A stretch of 64,000 bases of DNA from Streptomyces nigra. GTDB lineage: Bacteria > Actinomycetota > Actinomycetes > Streptomycetales > Streptomycetaceae. A program made the translations under genes and the position numbers. The notes below the pieces were generated by a model. That model made no database searches and had not been told where the DNA came from. It worked only from the letters and a program-made list of their open reading frames with translations. This document shows, one piece after another, positions 50,514 through 59,187 of this stretch (positions within the stretch are counted from its first letter, which is position 1; every line of letters begins with the position of its first letter). Where the stretch lies: contig NZ_CP029043.1 in the NCBI RefSeq assembly GCF_003074055.1, forward strand, positions 5,820,501 to 5,884,500. Reading direction: 5' to 3'.

Positions 50514-51317
50514 ATGCGACGCCTGTTCCCTGTGACCGAAGAGACGACGCCCACGGCCTCCGGGGAGGGGGCAGCGGCCGGGCGCGAGTGGAGCCTGGAC
50601 GAGCTCGCCGCCGCCTACGCCTACCCGGACGGCGGCTCCGGCGCGGGGGCGCCGTGGCTGCGCGGGAACATGGTGTCCACGCTGGACGGGGCCGCCCAGC
50701 ACGACGGACGGTCCCAGCCCATCTCGTGCGCGGCCGACATGCGGATCTTCGGCACCCTGCGGGCCCTCGCGGACGTCGTGGTCGTCGGTGCGGAAACGGT
50801 CCGCCAGGAGGGGTACCGGCCGGCCCGCGCGCGGGCGGAGTTCGCGGAGGCGCGGGCCGCCGCCGGGCAGGGACCCGCCCCCGCCATCGCCGTGATCAGC
50901 GCCGGCCTCGACCTGGACTTCTCGCTGCCGCTGTTCACCTCGCCGCTCGTGCCGACGCTGGTGCTGACCGGCGCCGCCGCCCCCGCCGACCGGGTCGCGG
51001 AGGCGGAGAGGGCGGGCGCCCGGGTGGTGGTCGCCGGTGACGGCGCCGGTGTCGACCCGGCCCGTGCCGTGCCGGCCCTCGCCGGGCTCGGCCACACCCG
51101 GCTGCTGACCGAGGGTGGTCCTCGGCTGCTGGGGCAGCTGGTGGCGGCCGGGGTGCTGGACGAGCTGTGCCTGACGATCTCGCCGATGCTGACCGCCGGG
51201 GACGCCCAGCGCATCGCCGGGGGGCCCGCGATGGCCGTACCGCAGCGGTTCGAGCTGGTGTCCCTGCTGGAGGAGGACGGCTTCCTGTTCAGCCGGTACC
51301 GGCGGCCTCGGGGTTAG
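50514..51317 (+). CDS. RibD C-terminal-domain (pyrimidine reductase-like) protein
   Basis: A 267-residue reductase-fold protein. GNMVSTLDGAAQHDGRSQPI (~51-70) and VVVVGAETVRQEGYRPAR (~88) match the RibD C-terminal/DHFR-like domain, and LLTEGGPRLLGQLVAAGVLDEL (~195-216) is its NADPH-side signature. No deaminase domain is present, so it is not a complete RibD. It might reduce a flavin precursor or an unrelated substrate. ATG 50514 is used; upstream sequence shows no strong site. It is divergent from zapE. Confidence 0.78.
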   Translation: MRRLFPVTEETTPTASGEGAAAGREWSLDELAAAYAYPDGGSGAGAPWLRGNMVSTLDGAAQHDGRSQPISCAADMRIFGTLRALADVVVVGAETVRQEGYRPARARAEFAEARAAAGQGPAPAIAVISAGLDLDFSLPLFTSPLVPTLVLTGAAAPADRVAEAERAGARVVVAGDGAGVDPARAVPALAGLGHTRLLTEGGPRLLGQLVAAGVLDELCLTISPMLTAGDAQRIAGGPAMAVPQRFELVSLLEEDGFLFSRYRRPRG

Positions 51318-51458
51318 TCCCGGCCCGAGCGGGGTTCTCTGGTTGCTGGGCCGGGAAACGGCGGAATAGACCGTTCCGCTTGGCTTCGGCCGGGCAGACT
51401 ACATCTCGCACCCCCCGTGTCCGCACGGGGCAGGATGGTTTCCGCAGAAGGGGCGCCC

Positions 51459-51932
51459 GTGTTCACAAGCGTTTTGATGATCGAGAAGGCCCTGACGTCC
51501 GCCGACGTGGAGTTCGTCACCACGTTGCACGGCGACGAGGAGGTCTTCTTCCACGTGCTGCTCCAGCCGCGCGGCGAGCAGGCCGACCGGCTGCTGCGCG
51601 CCATCGACGACATCGCGCTCGGAGAGCTGGACGAGGCGGTGCGCGAGGGCGAGACCCCCGAGGGCGAGGAGGCGCTCAGCGTGGGCGAGCGGGCCCTGGA
51701 GGTCTCGCTCACCGCGCTGCGCACGGCGGGGGCGCGGGCGGAGGGGCGCCTGCTGGAGGACCATCCGCTGGACGCGCTCAAGGACGTGGTGGCCGAGGTC
51801 GGGGCGGACGAGGTCATCGTGCTGACCGACCCGCACTACGTGGAGGAGTTCTTCCACCGGGACTGGGCCTCGCGGGCCCGGCACAAGGTGGGCGTGCCGG
51901 TGCTGAAGCTGTTCTCGCACAGCAAGGCGTAG
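51459..51932 (+). CDS. Small universal-stress-protein-like protein
   Basis: A 157-residue cytosolic protein. The order FTSVLMIEKALTSADVEFVT, then a helical acidic region, then HPLDALKDVVAEVGADEVIV and YVEEFFHRDWASRARHKVGV with VPVLKLF at the end gives a Rossmann-like fold resembling the UspA family. The family is often labelled indole-3-glycerol phosphate synthase in Streptomyces genomes, but no motif of that barrel enzyme is present. GTG 51459 has GAAGGGG upstream. The function is unknown; nucleotide binding is possible. Confidence 0.65.
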   Translation: MFTSVLMIEKALTSADVEFVTTLHGDEEVFFHVLLQPRGEQADRLLRAIDDIALGELDEAVREGETPEGEEALSVGERALEVSLTALRTAGARAEGRLLEDHPLDALKDVVAEVGADEVIVLTDPHYVEEFFHRDWASRARHKVGVPVLKLFSHSKA

Positions 51933-52034
51933 CGGCACCCCTTCGCGGACGCCGGGAGCGCCCCTGGGCGGTGGGCCCGGCGCCTGCTAATAGGCTGGGG
52001 CCTCACCGTCGTATCGCACTCCTGGGAGACACGC

Positions 52035-53426
52035 ATGGCACCCGGCCTTCCCCCCGCCATGGACCGACCGCACTTCATCGGCATCGGCGGGGCCGGCATG
52101 TCGGGCATCGCGAAGATCCTCGCGCAGCGCGGGGCCGCGGTGGCCGGCAGCGACGCCAAGGAGTCCGCGACCGCAGAGGCGCTGCGGGCGCTCGGCGTCA
52201 CCGTGCACATCGGGCACGCCGCGGGTCACCTCGCCGACGACGCCAGCTGCGTCGTGGTGTCGTCGGCGATCCGCAAGGACAACCCCGAGCTGGCCCGCGC
52301 CGCCGAGCTGGGTGTCCCGGTCGTGCACCGCTCCGACGCGCTCGCCGCGCTGATGGACGGGCTGCGCCCGATCGCCGTCGCCGGCACGCACGGCAAGACG
52401 ACCACCACGTCCATGCTGGCCGTCTCCCTCGGCGAGCTGGGCCTGCGCCCGTCGTACGCCATCGGCGGCGACCTGGACGTCCCCGGCTCCAACGCGCTCC
52501 ACGGCGACGGCGACATCTTCGTCGCCGAGGCGGACGAATCGGACCGCAGCTTCCACAAGTACGCCCCCGACGTCGCCATCGTCCTCAACGTCGAGCTCGA
52601 CCACCACGCCAACTACGCGTCGATGGAGGAGATCTACGACTCCTTCGTGACGTTCGCCGACCGCATCACCGAGGGCGGCACCCTGGTGATCTCCGCCGAC
52701 CAGGACGGCGCGCGGGAGCTGACCCGCCGGGTCGCCGGGCGCGGGCCGCGCGTCGTGACGTACGGCGAGGCGCAGGACGCCGACGTCCGGGTCCTGTCCG
52801 TGGTGCCGCAGGGGCTCAAGAGCGAGGTCACCGTCCTGCTGGACGGGCAGGAGCTCACCTTCACGGTCTCCGTGCCCGGCCGCCACTACGCCCTGAACGC
52901 CGTCGCAGCGCTCGCGGCGGGCGCGGCGCTGGGCGTCCCGGCCGCCGAGCTGGCCCCCGCGATCGCCGCGTACACCGGTGTGAAGCGGCGGCTCCAGCTC
53001 AAGGGCGAGGCCGCGGGCGCCCAGGTCATCGACTCGTACGCGCACCACCCGACCGAGATGACGGCCGACCTCCAGGCCATGCGGTCCGCCGCCGGGGACG
53101 GGCGGATCGTCGTCGTCTACCAGCCCCACCTCTTCTCCCGCACCCAGGAGCTCGGCAAGGAGATGGGCGAGGCCCTCGCCCTCGCCGACGCCTCGCTGGT
53201 CCTGGACATCTACCCGGCCCGCGAGGACCCGATCCCGGGCATCACCAGCGAGCTGGTCGTCGACGCCGCCCGGGCGGCGGGCGCCGACGTGACCCCGGTC
53301 CACGACGAGAGCGAGGTGCCCTCGCTGGTCGCGGGAATGACGAAGCCCGGTGATCTCGTTCTCACCATGGGCGCGGGCGATGTCACCGACCTCGGCCCGC
53401 TCATCCTGGACCGCCTGTCGAAGTGA
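52035..53426 (+). CDS. murC: UDP-N-acetylmuramate-L-alanine ligase
   Basis: A 463-residue cytosolic ligase that adds L-alanine to UDP-MurNAc, the first amino acid of the peptidoglycan stem peptide. The UDP-binding motif is FIGIGGAGMSGIAKIL (~14-29), the ATP-binding P-loop is AVAGTHGKTTTTSML (~115-129), and EADESDRSF, NVELDHHANY and YAHHPTEM are conserved Mur-ligase motifs. It is outside the dcw division/cell-wall cluster, as in other Streptomyces. ATG 52035 follows GGGAGACACGC. A -10-like TAGGCT lies at 51991-51996. Confidence 0.95.
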   Translation: MAPGLPPAMDRPHFIGIGGAGMSGIAKILAQRGAAVAGSDAKESATAEALRALGVTVHIGHAAGHLADDASCVVVSSAIRKDNPELARAAELGVPVVHRSDALAALMDGLRPIAVAGTHGKTTTTSMLAVSLGELGLRPSYAIGGDLDVPGSNALHGDGDIFVAEADESDRSFHKYAPDVAIVLNVELDHHANYASMEEIYDSFVTFADRITEGGTLVISADQDGARELTRRVAGRGPRVVTYGEAQDADVRVLSVVPQGLKSEVTVLLDGQELTFTVSVPGRHYALNAVAALAAGAALGVPAAELAPAIAAYTGVKRRLQLKGEAAGAQVIDSYAHHPTEMTADLQAMRSAAGDGRIVVVYQPHLFSRTQELGKEMGEALALADASLVLDIYPAREDPIPGITSELVVDAARAAGADVTPVHDESEVPSLVAGMTKPGDLVLTMGAGDVTDLGPLILDRLSK

Positions 53427-53439
53427 GGGGCACACACCC

Positions 53440-53847
53440 ATGTCGTACGACGTAGAGAAGCCGGACGAGGAGTGGCGCGCGGAACTGAGCCCGGCCGAGT
53501 ACGCCGTGCTGCGCCAGGCCGGGACGGAACCCGCCTTCACCGGTGAGTACACCGACACCAGGACCGAGGGCGTCTACTCCTGTCGCGCCTGCGGGGCCGA
53601 ACTGTTCACGTCCACCACCAAGTTCGAGTCGCACTGCGGCTGGCCGTCCTTCTACGACCCGAAGGACACCGACGCGGTGGAGCTGATCGAGGACCGCTCG
53701 CACGGGATGGTGCGCACCGAGGTGCGATGCGCCCGGTGCGGGTCCCACCTCGGGCACGTGTTCGAGGGCGAGGGGTATCCGACCCCGACCGACCAGCGGT
53801 ACTGCATCAACAGCATCTCCCTGCGGCTGACGCCCGCCGAGGGCTGA
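53440..53847 (+). CDS. msrB: Peptide-methionine (R)-S-oxide reductase
   Basis: A 135-residue cytosolic repair enzyme for methionine-R-sulphoxide. Zinc is held by CRAC (~46-49) and CARC (~95-98). Substrate-binding residues are in SHCGWPSFYDP. The catalytic cysteine is in QRYCINSISL (~124). All key residues are present. ATG 53440 is 13 bases after the murC stop with GAGGGG upstream, so it is probably co-transcribed with murC. In-frame codons further upstream overlap murC in another frame and are not used. Confidence 0.93.
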   Translation: MSYDVEKPDEEWRAELSPAEYAVLRQAGTEPAFTGEYTDTRTEGVYSCRACGAELFTSTTKFESHCGWPSFYDPKDTDAVELIEDRSHGMVRTEVRCARCGSHLGHVFEGEGYPTPTDQRYCINSISLRLTPAEG

Positions 53848-53858
53848 CGCGCGCGCCA

Positions 53859-53885
53859 CGCGGCCGGGGCCGGACCCCGGCCGCG
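53859..53885 (+). terminator. Hairpin after msrB
   Basis: CGCGGCCGGGG (53859-53869) pairs with CCCCGGCCGCG (53875-53885) around a five-base loop. Confidence 0.8.
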
Positions 53886-53969
53886 CTGGCAGGGTGGACG
53901 CCGACCTTCCTAGACTCGTAGCAGGCCCCTGGTCGGCGGTACGCCCGGTACGGAAGGCGGTGACACCGC

Positions 53970-54716
53970 ATGCCGTACGTCGCGGTGAGCGCGATCACCC
54001 ATCCCGGGCTGCTGCGCGAACGCAACGAGGACAGTCTGGCCGTCGGGCCGTGGACGCTGTGCGCCACGGTGACCGAGAGCCCGCAGACCCTGGTCTTCCC
54101 GCTCGGCACCCCGGTCGCCGTGGCCGTCGCGGACGGGCTCGGCGGACACCCCGGCGGCGACCTCGCCAGCTCGCTGGTGGCACGCCGGATCGCGATGCTC
54201 GGACCCGCCCTCGACAGCGAGGTCGCCGTCCGCGACGCCCTGAACGCCTGCAACCGCGCCGTGTACCAGGCCGCCGGGGGCGACGAGCCGACCGAGCTGA
54301 CGGCCATGGGCACGACGGTCGCCGGTGTGGTGGTGCGCGAGGACGCCGTGCTGGTGTTCAACGTGGGCGACAGCCAGGTCCTCGCCGTCGACGGCGACGG
54401 CCTGCGCCAGGTCAGCGTCGACGACAACCCGCCCCACCCGCCCGGCCGTACGACGTCCCTGGTCACCCAGTGTCTGGGCGGCTCACGCACCTTCCGCCAG
54501 GTCGACCCCCACATCAGCACCGAGCCCCTCGAGCCCGGCACCCGGTACGTCGTGTGCTCGGACGGCCTGACGGACCCGGTGCCGGTGGACACGGTCGAGG
54601 GGATCCTGCGGGAACACGAGGACGGCCGGGCCGCCTTCGAGCTGTGGCGGGCCGCGATCGAGGCGGGCGGCCCGGACAACATCACGGTCGCGGTGCTGCG
54701 GTTCGCAGACCAGTAG
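53970..54716 (+). CDS. PP2C-type serine/threonine protein phosphatase
   Basis: A 248-residue metal-dependent phosphatase. RERNEDSLAVG (~16), VAVADGLGGHPGGDLAS (~52-68), AMGTTVAGVVV (~113), FNVGDSQVLAV and CSDGLTDPV (~197) plus GGPDNITVAVL (~234) are PP2C motifs, and the metal-binding aspartates are all present. No membrane segment or sensor domain is attached. It probably reverses Hanks-type kinase phosphorylation, but no kinase gene is adjacent. ATG 53970 has a purine-rich GGAAGGCGG upstream. A -10-like TAGACT lies at 53911-53916. Confidence 0.88.
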   Translation: MPYVAVSAITHPGLLRERNEDSLAVGPWTLCATVTESPQTLVFPLGTPVAVAVADGLGGHPGGDLASSLVARRIAMLGPALDSEVAVRDALNACNRAVYQAAGGDEPTELTAMGTTVAGVVVREDAVLVFNVGDSQVLAVDGDGLRQVSVDDNPPHPPGRTTSLVTQCLGGSRTFRQVDPHISTEPLEPGTRYVVCSDGLTDPVPVDTVEGILREHEDGRAAFELWRAAIEAGGPDNITVAVLRFADQ

Positions 54717-54768
54717 CACTTCGCAGATGCCTTGTCCCGCGTGAATGGGTCAACCACCATGGTCGGCC

Positions 54769-55773
54769 ATGACCGACGACATGAACCGGCGAGAGACTCT
54801 CTACGTCGCCGGTGTGGACGCCGGGGGCACCCGCACCCGTGCCGTCCTGGCGCCCCTGGCCGGTGGCGCGCCCCTCGGGGAGGGCGGCGGCGGCCCCGGG
54901 AACGCGCTGACCGTGCCCGAGCCGGAACTCGCCGGGCATCTCGCCGACGCCCTGGCCGGAGCCGTGCCGCCCGAGCTGCGCGACCGGGTGGTGGCCGTCG
55001 CGGGCGGCTTCGCCGGCGCCTCCCGGCTGGCGCCGGACGAACCCGGCCAACTGCGGGCGCGGGCCGCCCTCACCGCCGCGCTGGACCGGCTCGGCATCAC
55101 GGGAGCGGTGGTCGAGATATACAGCGACGGGGAGGCCGCCCTCGCCTCCGCGCCCGGCGGCCCGGCCGACGGGATCGCCCTCATCGCCGGTACGGGAGCC
55201 GTCGCCGTACGCATCACGGACCGCGTCTGCGCGGCCACCGCGGGCGGCGACGGCTGGCTGCTGGGCGACGACGGCGCCGGTTTCTGGCTCGGCCGCGAGG
55301 CGGTACGGGCGGCCCTGCGGATGGCGGACGGGCGGGGCGGGCGGACGGCCCTCGCCGGGATGGCCGGGCACGCCTTCGGACTCCCGCGAGACGTCCTGCC
55401 GCCGTCCCCGCACGACCCCGCGGACTGGCCTCGGGAGCGCCGCGAGTCGTACCGGATACGCCTGCTGCCCGCGGTGATGGACCGGCATCCCGTGCGGCTC
55501 GCCGAACTCGCACCGCTGGTGGCGGGGGCCGCCGAGGAGGGGGACGCGGTGGCGTCGGAGATCCTGGCGGCGGCGGCCGGCCATCTGGTGGACCTCGTAC
55601 GCGCGCTGGACCCGCGGGCCGGGGAACGGATCGTGGCCACGGGCGGCCTCCTCGGCCCCGAGGGCCCCCTGGCGGCCCCGCTGGTCGCGCGCCTGCGTCC
55701 GCTGGGCCTCGCCCCGGACCTGGTGACCGACGGCTGCCGGGGGGCGGTGACGCTGGCGCGGCTGGCGGTGTGA
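54769..55773 (+). CDS. BadF/BadG-type N-acetylglucosamine kinase family protein
   Basis: A 334-residue sugar kinase of the ASKHA fold. The phosphate-1 motif is VAGVDAGGTRTRAVL (~13-27), the adenosine/phosphate region is IALIAGTGAVAVR (~138-150), and GDGWLLGDDGAGFWLGREAV (~160-179) is typical of N-acetylglucosamine kinases. It phosphorylates GlcNAc or a related amino sugar in the cytosol. The flanking RpiR regulator and SIS-domain gene support an amino-sugar salvage role. ATG 54769 is used; ATGs at 54745 and 54781 are also in frame and no ribosome-binding site decides between them. It converges on the regulator gene. Confidence 0.78.
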   Translation: MTDDMNRRETLYVAGVDAGGTRTRAVLAPLAGGAPLGEGGGGPGNALTVPEPELAGHLADALAGAVPPELRDRVVAVAGGFAGASRLAPDEPGQLRARAALTAALDRLGITGAVVEIYSDGEAALASAPGGPADGIALIAGTGAVAVRITDRVCAATAGGDGWLLGDDGAGFWLGREAVRAALRMADGRGGRTALAGMAGHAFGLPRDVLPPSPHDPADWPRERRESYRIRLLPAVMDRHPVRLAELAPLVAGAAEEGDAVASEILAAAAGHLVDLVRALDPRAGERIVATGGLLGPEGPLAAPLVARLRPLGLAPDLVTDGCRGAVTLARLAV

Positions 55774-55805
55774 GGTGCCCGGACACCTCCTGGGCCCCCG
55801 CCGGA

Positions 55806-56693
55806 TCAGCGGGTGCGGCGGTTGGGGACTCGGTGCGTTGGGGCGATGTGGCTGGTCAGGGTCAGGGAGGCGCTCGCTCGGTCGTAGGAGAGTTGGGCGA
55901 CGCGGACGTACAGGCAGTCGATGAGGACCAGGGCCGAGTGGCGGGCGCCGATGCCGCCGCTGCGGAAGCTCGTCTCCGAGGTCGCCGAGACGAGGCGGAC
56001 GTCGGCCGCCTTCGCGAGCGGTGAGCGGGGGTCGGAGGTGAGCGCGATCGTCGTGGCGCCGCGCTCCCGGGCCAGTTCGAAGGGTTCCAGCACCTCCCGG
56101 GTCGCCCCCGAGTGCGAGATGCCGATGGCCACGTCCGCCGGGGTGAGCAGGGCGGCGGAGGTGGCCGCCGCGTGCACCTCCGTCCAGCCGCGCACCGCGC
56201 AGCCGATCCGGAACAGCCGCATCTCCGTCTCGCGGGCCACGGCACCGCTGCCGCCCACGCCGTAGACGTCGATCCGGCGGGCCCGCGCCGTCGCCCGGGC
56301 GGCGCGCTCCAGCGCGTCGAGGTCCATGCCGTCGACGGTCTGCCGGACCGCCCGCAGATCGGCGGCCCCCACGACCCGTACGACCTTCTCCAGGCTGTCG
56401 TCGGGGGAGATGTCCGGGCCGATCTCGGCCGTCCCCCAGTCCGTGCCCGCCGCGCCCCGTCCGCGCTCGGCGGCCAGCTCCATCAGCAGGTGCTGGTACG
56501 AGTCGAGCCCGAGCGCCCGGCAGAACCGGGTCACCGTCGCCTGCGAGGTGCCGGTGCGGCGGCCCAGCTCGGCCGCCGAGCACCGGGTGACCGCCTCGGG
56601 GTCGGCGAGGACCAGCTCGCCGACCTTCCTCAGCGACCCGGTCAGGCGGGGCAGTTCGGCACGGATCAGAGCGGTCACATCCGTCGGGGGCAT
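55806..56693 (-). CDS. RpiR/MurR-family transcriptional regulator
   Basis: A 295-residue regulator. The N-terminal RpiR helix-turn-helix domain (~1-80) has SAAELGRRTGTSQATVTRFC (~39-58) and RALGLDSYQHL. The C-terminal SIS domain (~125-255) has IDVYGVGGSGAVARETEMR and IGISHSGATREVLEPF, a phosphosugar-binding site. It likely senses a phosphorylated amino sugar made by the adjacent kinase and controls the divergent SIS-domain gene. ATG 56693 is used because ATG 56735 would leave only 48 bases for divergent promoters; the evidence for either start is weak. Confidence 0.85.
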   Translation of the reverse strand: MPPTDVTALIRAELPRLTGSLRKVGELVLADPEAVTRCSAAELGRRTGTSQATVTRFCRALGLDSYQHLLMELAAERGRGAAGTDWGTAEIGPDISPDDSLEKVVRVVGAADLRAVRQTVDGMDLDALERAARATARARRIDVYGVGGSGAVARETEMRLFRIGCAVRGWTEVHAAATSAALLTPADVAIGISHSGATREVLEPFELARERGATTIALTSDPRSPLAKAADVRLVSATSETSFRSGGIGARHSALVLIDCLYVRVAQLSYDRASASLTLTSHIAPTHRVPNRRTR

Positions 56694-56726
56694 GGCCCGA
56701 AGGTAGCAGTCGGCGGTAGCGTTCGG

Positions 56727-56741
56727 TTCAGTCATTCAGTC
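56727..56741. promoter_or_regulatory. TTCAGTC direct repeat in the RpiR/SIS intergenic region
   Basis: TTCAGTC occurs at 56727-56733 and 56735-56741, eight bases apart, upstream of both the regulator and the SIS gene. A further ATTCATTCAT run follows at 56761-56770. These A+T-rich repeats are candidates for the regulator's operator. Confidence 0.3.
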
Positions 56742-56783
56742 GTGGTCCGACAGATGGTGGATTCATTCATCGCGGGAGGGGTC

Positions 56784-57554
56784 ATGTCCGACGCGTCCGT
56801 GAGCGCCGAGCGTTTCGTGCACGAGAGCAGGGCCGTCCTCGACCGGGTCACCGGGTCCGCGGCCGTGCGGAAGGACGTGGCCCGTGCCGCCGAGCTGATC
56901 GCCGGGTGTGTCCGGGGCGACGGGGTCGTGCAGGCCTTCGGGACCGGGCACTCCCAGGCCGTCGTCCTGGAGATCGCCGGGCGGGCCGGGGGACTGGTGC
57001 CCACGAACCGGCTGAGCATCGCCGACCTCGTCCTGTACGGCGGCGAACCCCCGAGCGTCCTCGACGACCCGCTGCTCGAGCGCCGGGCGGGGGTCGCCGC
57101 CCGCCTCTACGAGCTGGCCGCGCCGCGCCCCCAGGACCTGTTCGTGGTGATCTCCAACTCCGGCGTCAACAACGTCGTCGTGGAGATGGCCCTGCACGCC
57201 AAGGAGCGCGGGCACGCCCTCCTCGCCCTCACCTCCCTCGCCCACACCCGGGCCGTACCCGCAGGGCACGCGAGCGGCCGCAAGCTCGCCGACATCGCCG
57301 ACGTCGTCCTCGACAACGCGGCCCCCCGCGGCGACGCCCTGCTGGAGCTGCCCGGTGGCGGTGCCGTCTGCGCCCTGTCGACGCTCACCGGCGTACTGCT
57401 CGTGCAGATGGCCGTCGCCGAGGCGTCCGCGCTGCTCCTCGCCGCCGGGGAGCGCCCGCCGGTGTACGTCTCGGCCAATGTGCCGGGCGGCTACGAGGGC
57501 AACCTGGAGCTGGAGAAGCGGTACGCCGGACGCATCCGCCGCACCGCGAGCTGA
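56784..57554 (+). CDS. SIS-domain phosphosugar-binding protein (UPF0309 type)
   Basis: A 256-residue soluble protein with one SIS domain. VVQAFGTGHSQAVVLEIAGR (~49-68) and LFVVISNSGVNNVVVEMAL (~126-144) are the two sugar-phosphate-binding Ser-rich loops. The family is not characterised biochemically; related proteins are isomerases or etherases for amino-sugar phosphates. ATG 56784 follows GGGAGGGG. It is divergent from the RpiR gene and near an amino-sugar kinase, so it probably serves GlcNAc- or MurNAc-phosphate metabolism, for example cell-wall recycling. Confidence 0.8.
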   Translation: MSDASVSAERFVHESRAVLDRVTGSAAVRKDVARAAELIAGCVRGDGVVQAFGTGHSQAVVLEIAGRAGGLVPTNRLSIADLVLYGGEPPSVLDDPLLERRAGVAARLYELAAPRPQDLFVVISNSGVNNVVVEMALHAKERGHALLALTSLAHTRAVPAGHASGRKLADIADVVLDNAAPRGDALLELPGGGAVCALSTLTGVLLVQMAVAEASALLLAAGERPPVYVSANVPGGYEGNLELEKRYAGRIRRTAS

Positions 57555-57666
57555 CCCCGTGCGCAGGCCGGGATCCGGGGCCCGCGAGGTGCCTCCGGGT
57601 GCGTGCGGCGGCCGGTGAATGGGCGCACACTGGAGGGGTGCTGTCGGTGCTCAAGGGGGTGTCGGC

Positions 57667-58248
57667 ATGGCGGTGTCCGAGTGCACGAAGGTCCGGTGTT
57701 GGAGGTGGCGGCGCAACCCGCTGAAGCGGCGCAGCGACGTCGTCGAGGCGTGGGTGATGCTGTGCGCCTGGCTGTTCGCACTGATCGGCGGTCTCTTCGC
57801 CGGTCTCGCGGCGGCGGACGCGGTCGTCGGCTCCGCCGAACGCATCCGCTCAGAGAGCCGCCGGGTGACCGCCGTCCTGGTGCGGGACGCCGAGGAACCG
57901 GGGCCCGCGCGCGTCACCACCGACCATCTGGTGTGGGCCACCGTCCGCTGGACCGACCCGGACGGCACCCCGCACACCGACGAGGCGCGGGTCCCGCCGA
58001 AGACGAAGGCCGGCAGCAAGGTCCAGGTGTGGACCGACCGGCACGGCGCCGTGGCCAACGAGCCGCTGTCCGGGGCCGAGACGACGCTGCACGCGGTCTC
58101 CGGCGGTCTGCTCGCCGGCTCGGGCGCGGCCGGCCTGGTGCTGGGCGCCGGCTGGGTGGTGCGGCTGGCGATGGAGCGGCGGCGGCTGGAGCAGTGGGAC
58201 GCCGAGTGGGCGCGGCTGGACACACCGCCGCGCTGGAAGACCGGCTGA
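57667..58248 (+). CDS. Rv1733c-like two-helix membrane protein
   Basis: A 193-residue membrane protein with helices at about residues 26-50 (VMLCAWLFALIGGLFAGLAA) and 145-167 (SGGLLAGSGAAGLVLGAGWV). The part between is extracytoplasmic and contains VRWTDPDGTPHTDEARVP and VWTDRHGAV. This layout matches the actinobacterial Rv1733c family, which is uncharacterised. ATG 57667 has AAGGGGG upstream. Its N-terminus carries two Cys residues and an Arg/Trp cluster (CWRWRRNPLKRR). It converges on a DUF4142 gene across a hairpin. Confidence 0.72.
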   Translation: MAVSECTKVRCWRWRRNPLKRRSDVVEAWVMLCAWLFALIGGLFAGLAAADAVVGSAERIRSESRRVTAVLVRDAEEPGPARVTTDHLVWATVRWTDPDGTPHTDEARVPPKTKAGSKVQVWTDRHGAVANEPLSGAETTLHAVSGGLLAGSGAAGLVLGAGWVVRLAMERRRLEQWDAEWARLDTPPRWKTG

Positions 58249-58257
58249 GCCGAGCGA

Positions 58258-58286
58258 CGGTGCCCCCGGACCCGCCGGGGGCACCG
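58258..58286. terminator. Bidirectional hairpin between the Rv1733c-like and DUF4142 genes
   Basis: CGGTGCCCCCGG (58258-58269) pairs with CCGGGGGCACCG (58275-58286) around a five-base loop, between convergent genes. Confidence 0.85.
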
Positions 58287-58288
58287 GC

Positions 58289-59038
58289 TCACTTGACGTC
58301 CGCGCTGGGCAGCGCCTTGGGGGACGTGGTGTCCAGGTTCTCCAGGCCCTTGGGGATGGCGAGCGTGAGGACCGGCGCGCCCGGCTGCGGCGCGGGCGGG
58401 GTCAGCTGGTCCTTGGGGAGCTTCGGCGGAGTGGTCTGCTGGAAGTTGTTCTGGTCGAAGTTGACCAGCCCCGTCTTCTCCAGCACCGTGATGTGGTCGA
58501 GCACGGTGTCGTTCGCGAGGTCGGCCAGCTGACGCACCATGGTGTTCTGCGTGTTCGCCCGGATCTTCGCGATGACCGGGAAGATCTGACCGTGCGTCAC
58601 CCGCATGATCGCCACGCCGGTCGAGTCGAACTCCTTGCCTGTCTTGGAGTCCACCGTCGCGACGAACTGCTGCTGCTGCGGGCTCGCCTGGTTCGGCAGC
58701 GTGATGTTGAGCTGCGTGGCGGCCTTGCGGCAGGCCAGGTCGAGGCGGGCGTGACCGACCACCAGGTGCTTGCCGGCCTCCTTCATCGCCGCCGTGGTGC
58801 CCCGCTGCATCGCCATCATGCCGAGCGGGTGCTCCCAGAGCCCCGCCGCCCGCACCTTGACCACGAAGTCGCGGTCCGCCTCGGTCAGCGGCCCCCACTG
58901 CGTGTTGGCGATGACCCGGTCCTGGCTGACGGACGTGGTCTCCACTCCCAGCATGGCGGGGTAGGCCAGGGCGGAGAGGGTCAGGACCAGGGCGCCTCCC
59001 ACAAAGACGGTGCCAACCATGCGGCGCGAGACGGGCAT
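58289..59038 (-). CDS. DUF4142-family exported protein (copy 2)
   Basis: A 249-residue paralogue of the protein encoded at 39819-40607. It has a similar signal anchor (MVGTVFVGGALVLTLSALAY), the same DUF4142 start (LTEADRDFVVKVRAAGLWEH) and equivalent helices (HLVVGHARLDLACRKAA and TVLDHITVLEKTGLVNFD). It differs in having a shorter Pro-rich tail. ATG 59038 has GGAGG upstream. The family is probably surface-exposed. A role in stress or metal binding is only a guess from the helical-bundle fold. Confidence 0.82.
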   Translation of the reverse strand: MPVSRRMVGTVFVGGALVLTLSALAYPAMLGVETTSVSQDRVIANTQWGPLTEADRDFVVKVRAAGLWEHPLGMMAMQRGTTAAMKEAGKHLVVGHARLDLACRKAATQLNITLPNQASPQQQQFVATVDSKTGKEFDSTGVAIMRVTHGQIFPVIAKIRANTQNTMVRQLADLANDTVLDHITVLEKTGLVNFDQNNFQQTTPPKLPKDQLTPPAPQPGAPVLTLAIPKGLENLDTTSPKALPSADVK

Positions 59039-59187
59039 CGTGCCTCCAGACGTGAACGGCTCGTACCCCCATTGGTACGGACGGGACGGCCAGAACAATC
59101 ACCGCTGCGGGAAAAACTTACGATCCGCTGTGCGGCGTACGTCACACGGCCCCTGGAAAGACACACCCGCAAGGGGGCGCACGCGGC

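Noticed and set aside
54721..54780. DasR-like site upstream of the amino-sugar kinase.
   Set aside because: The GGTCAACCACC stretch matches the consensus too poorly and has no full dyad.
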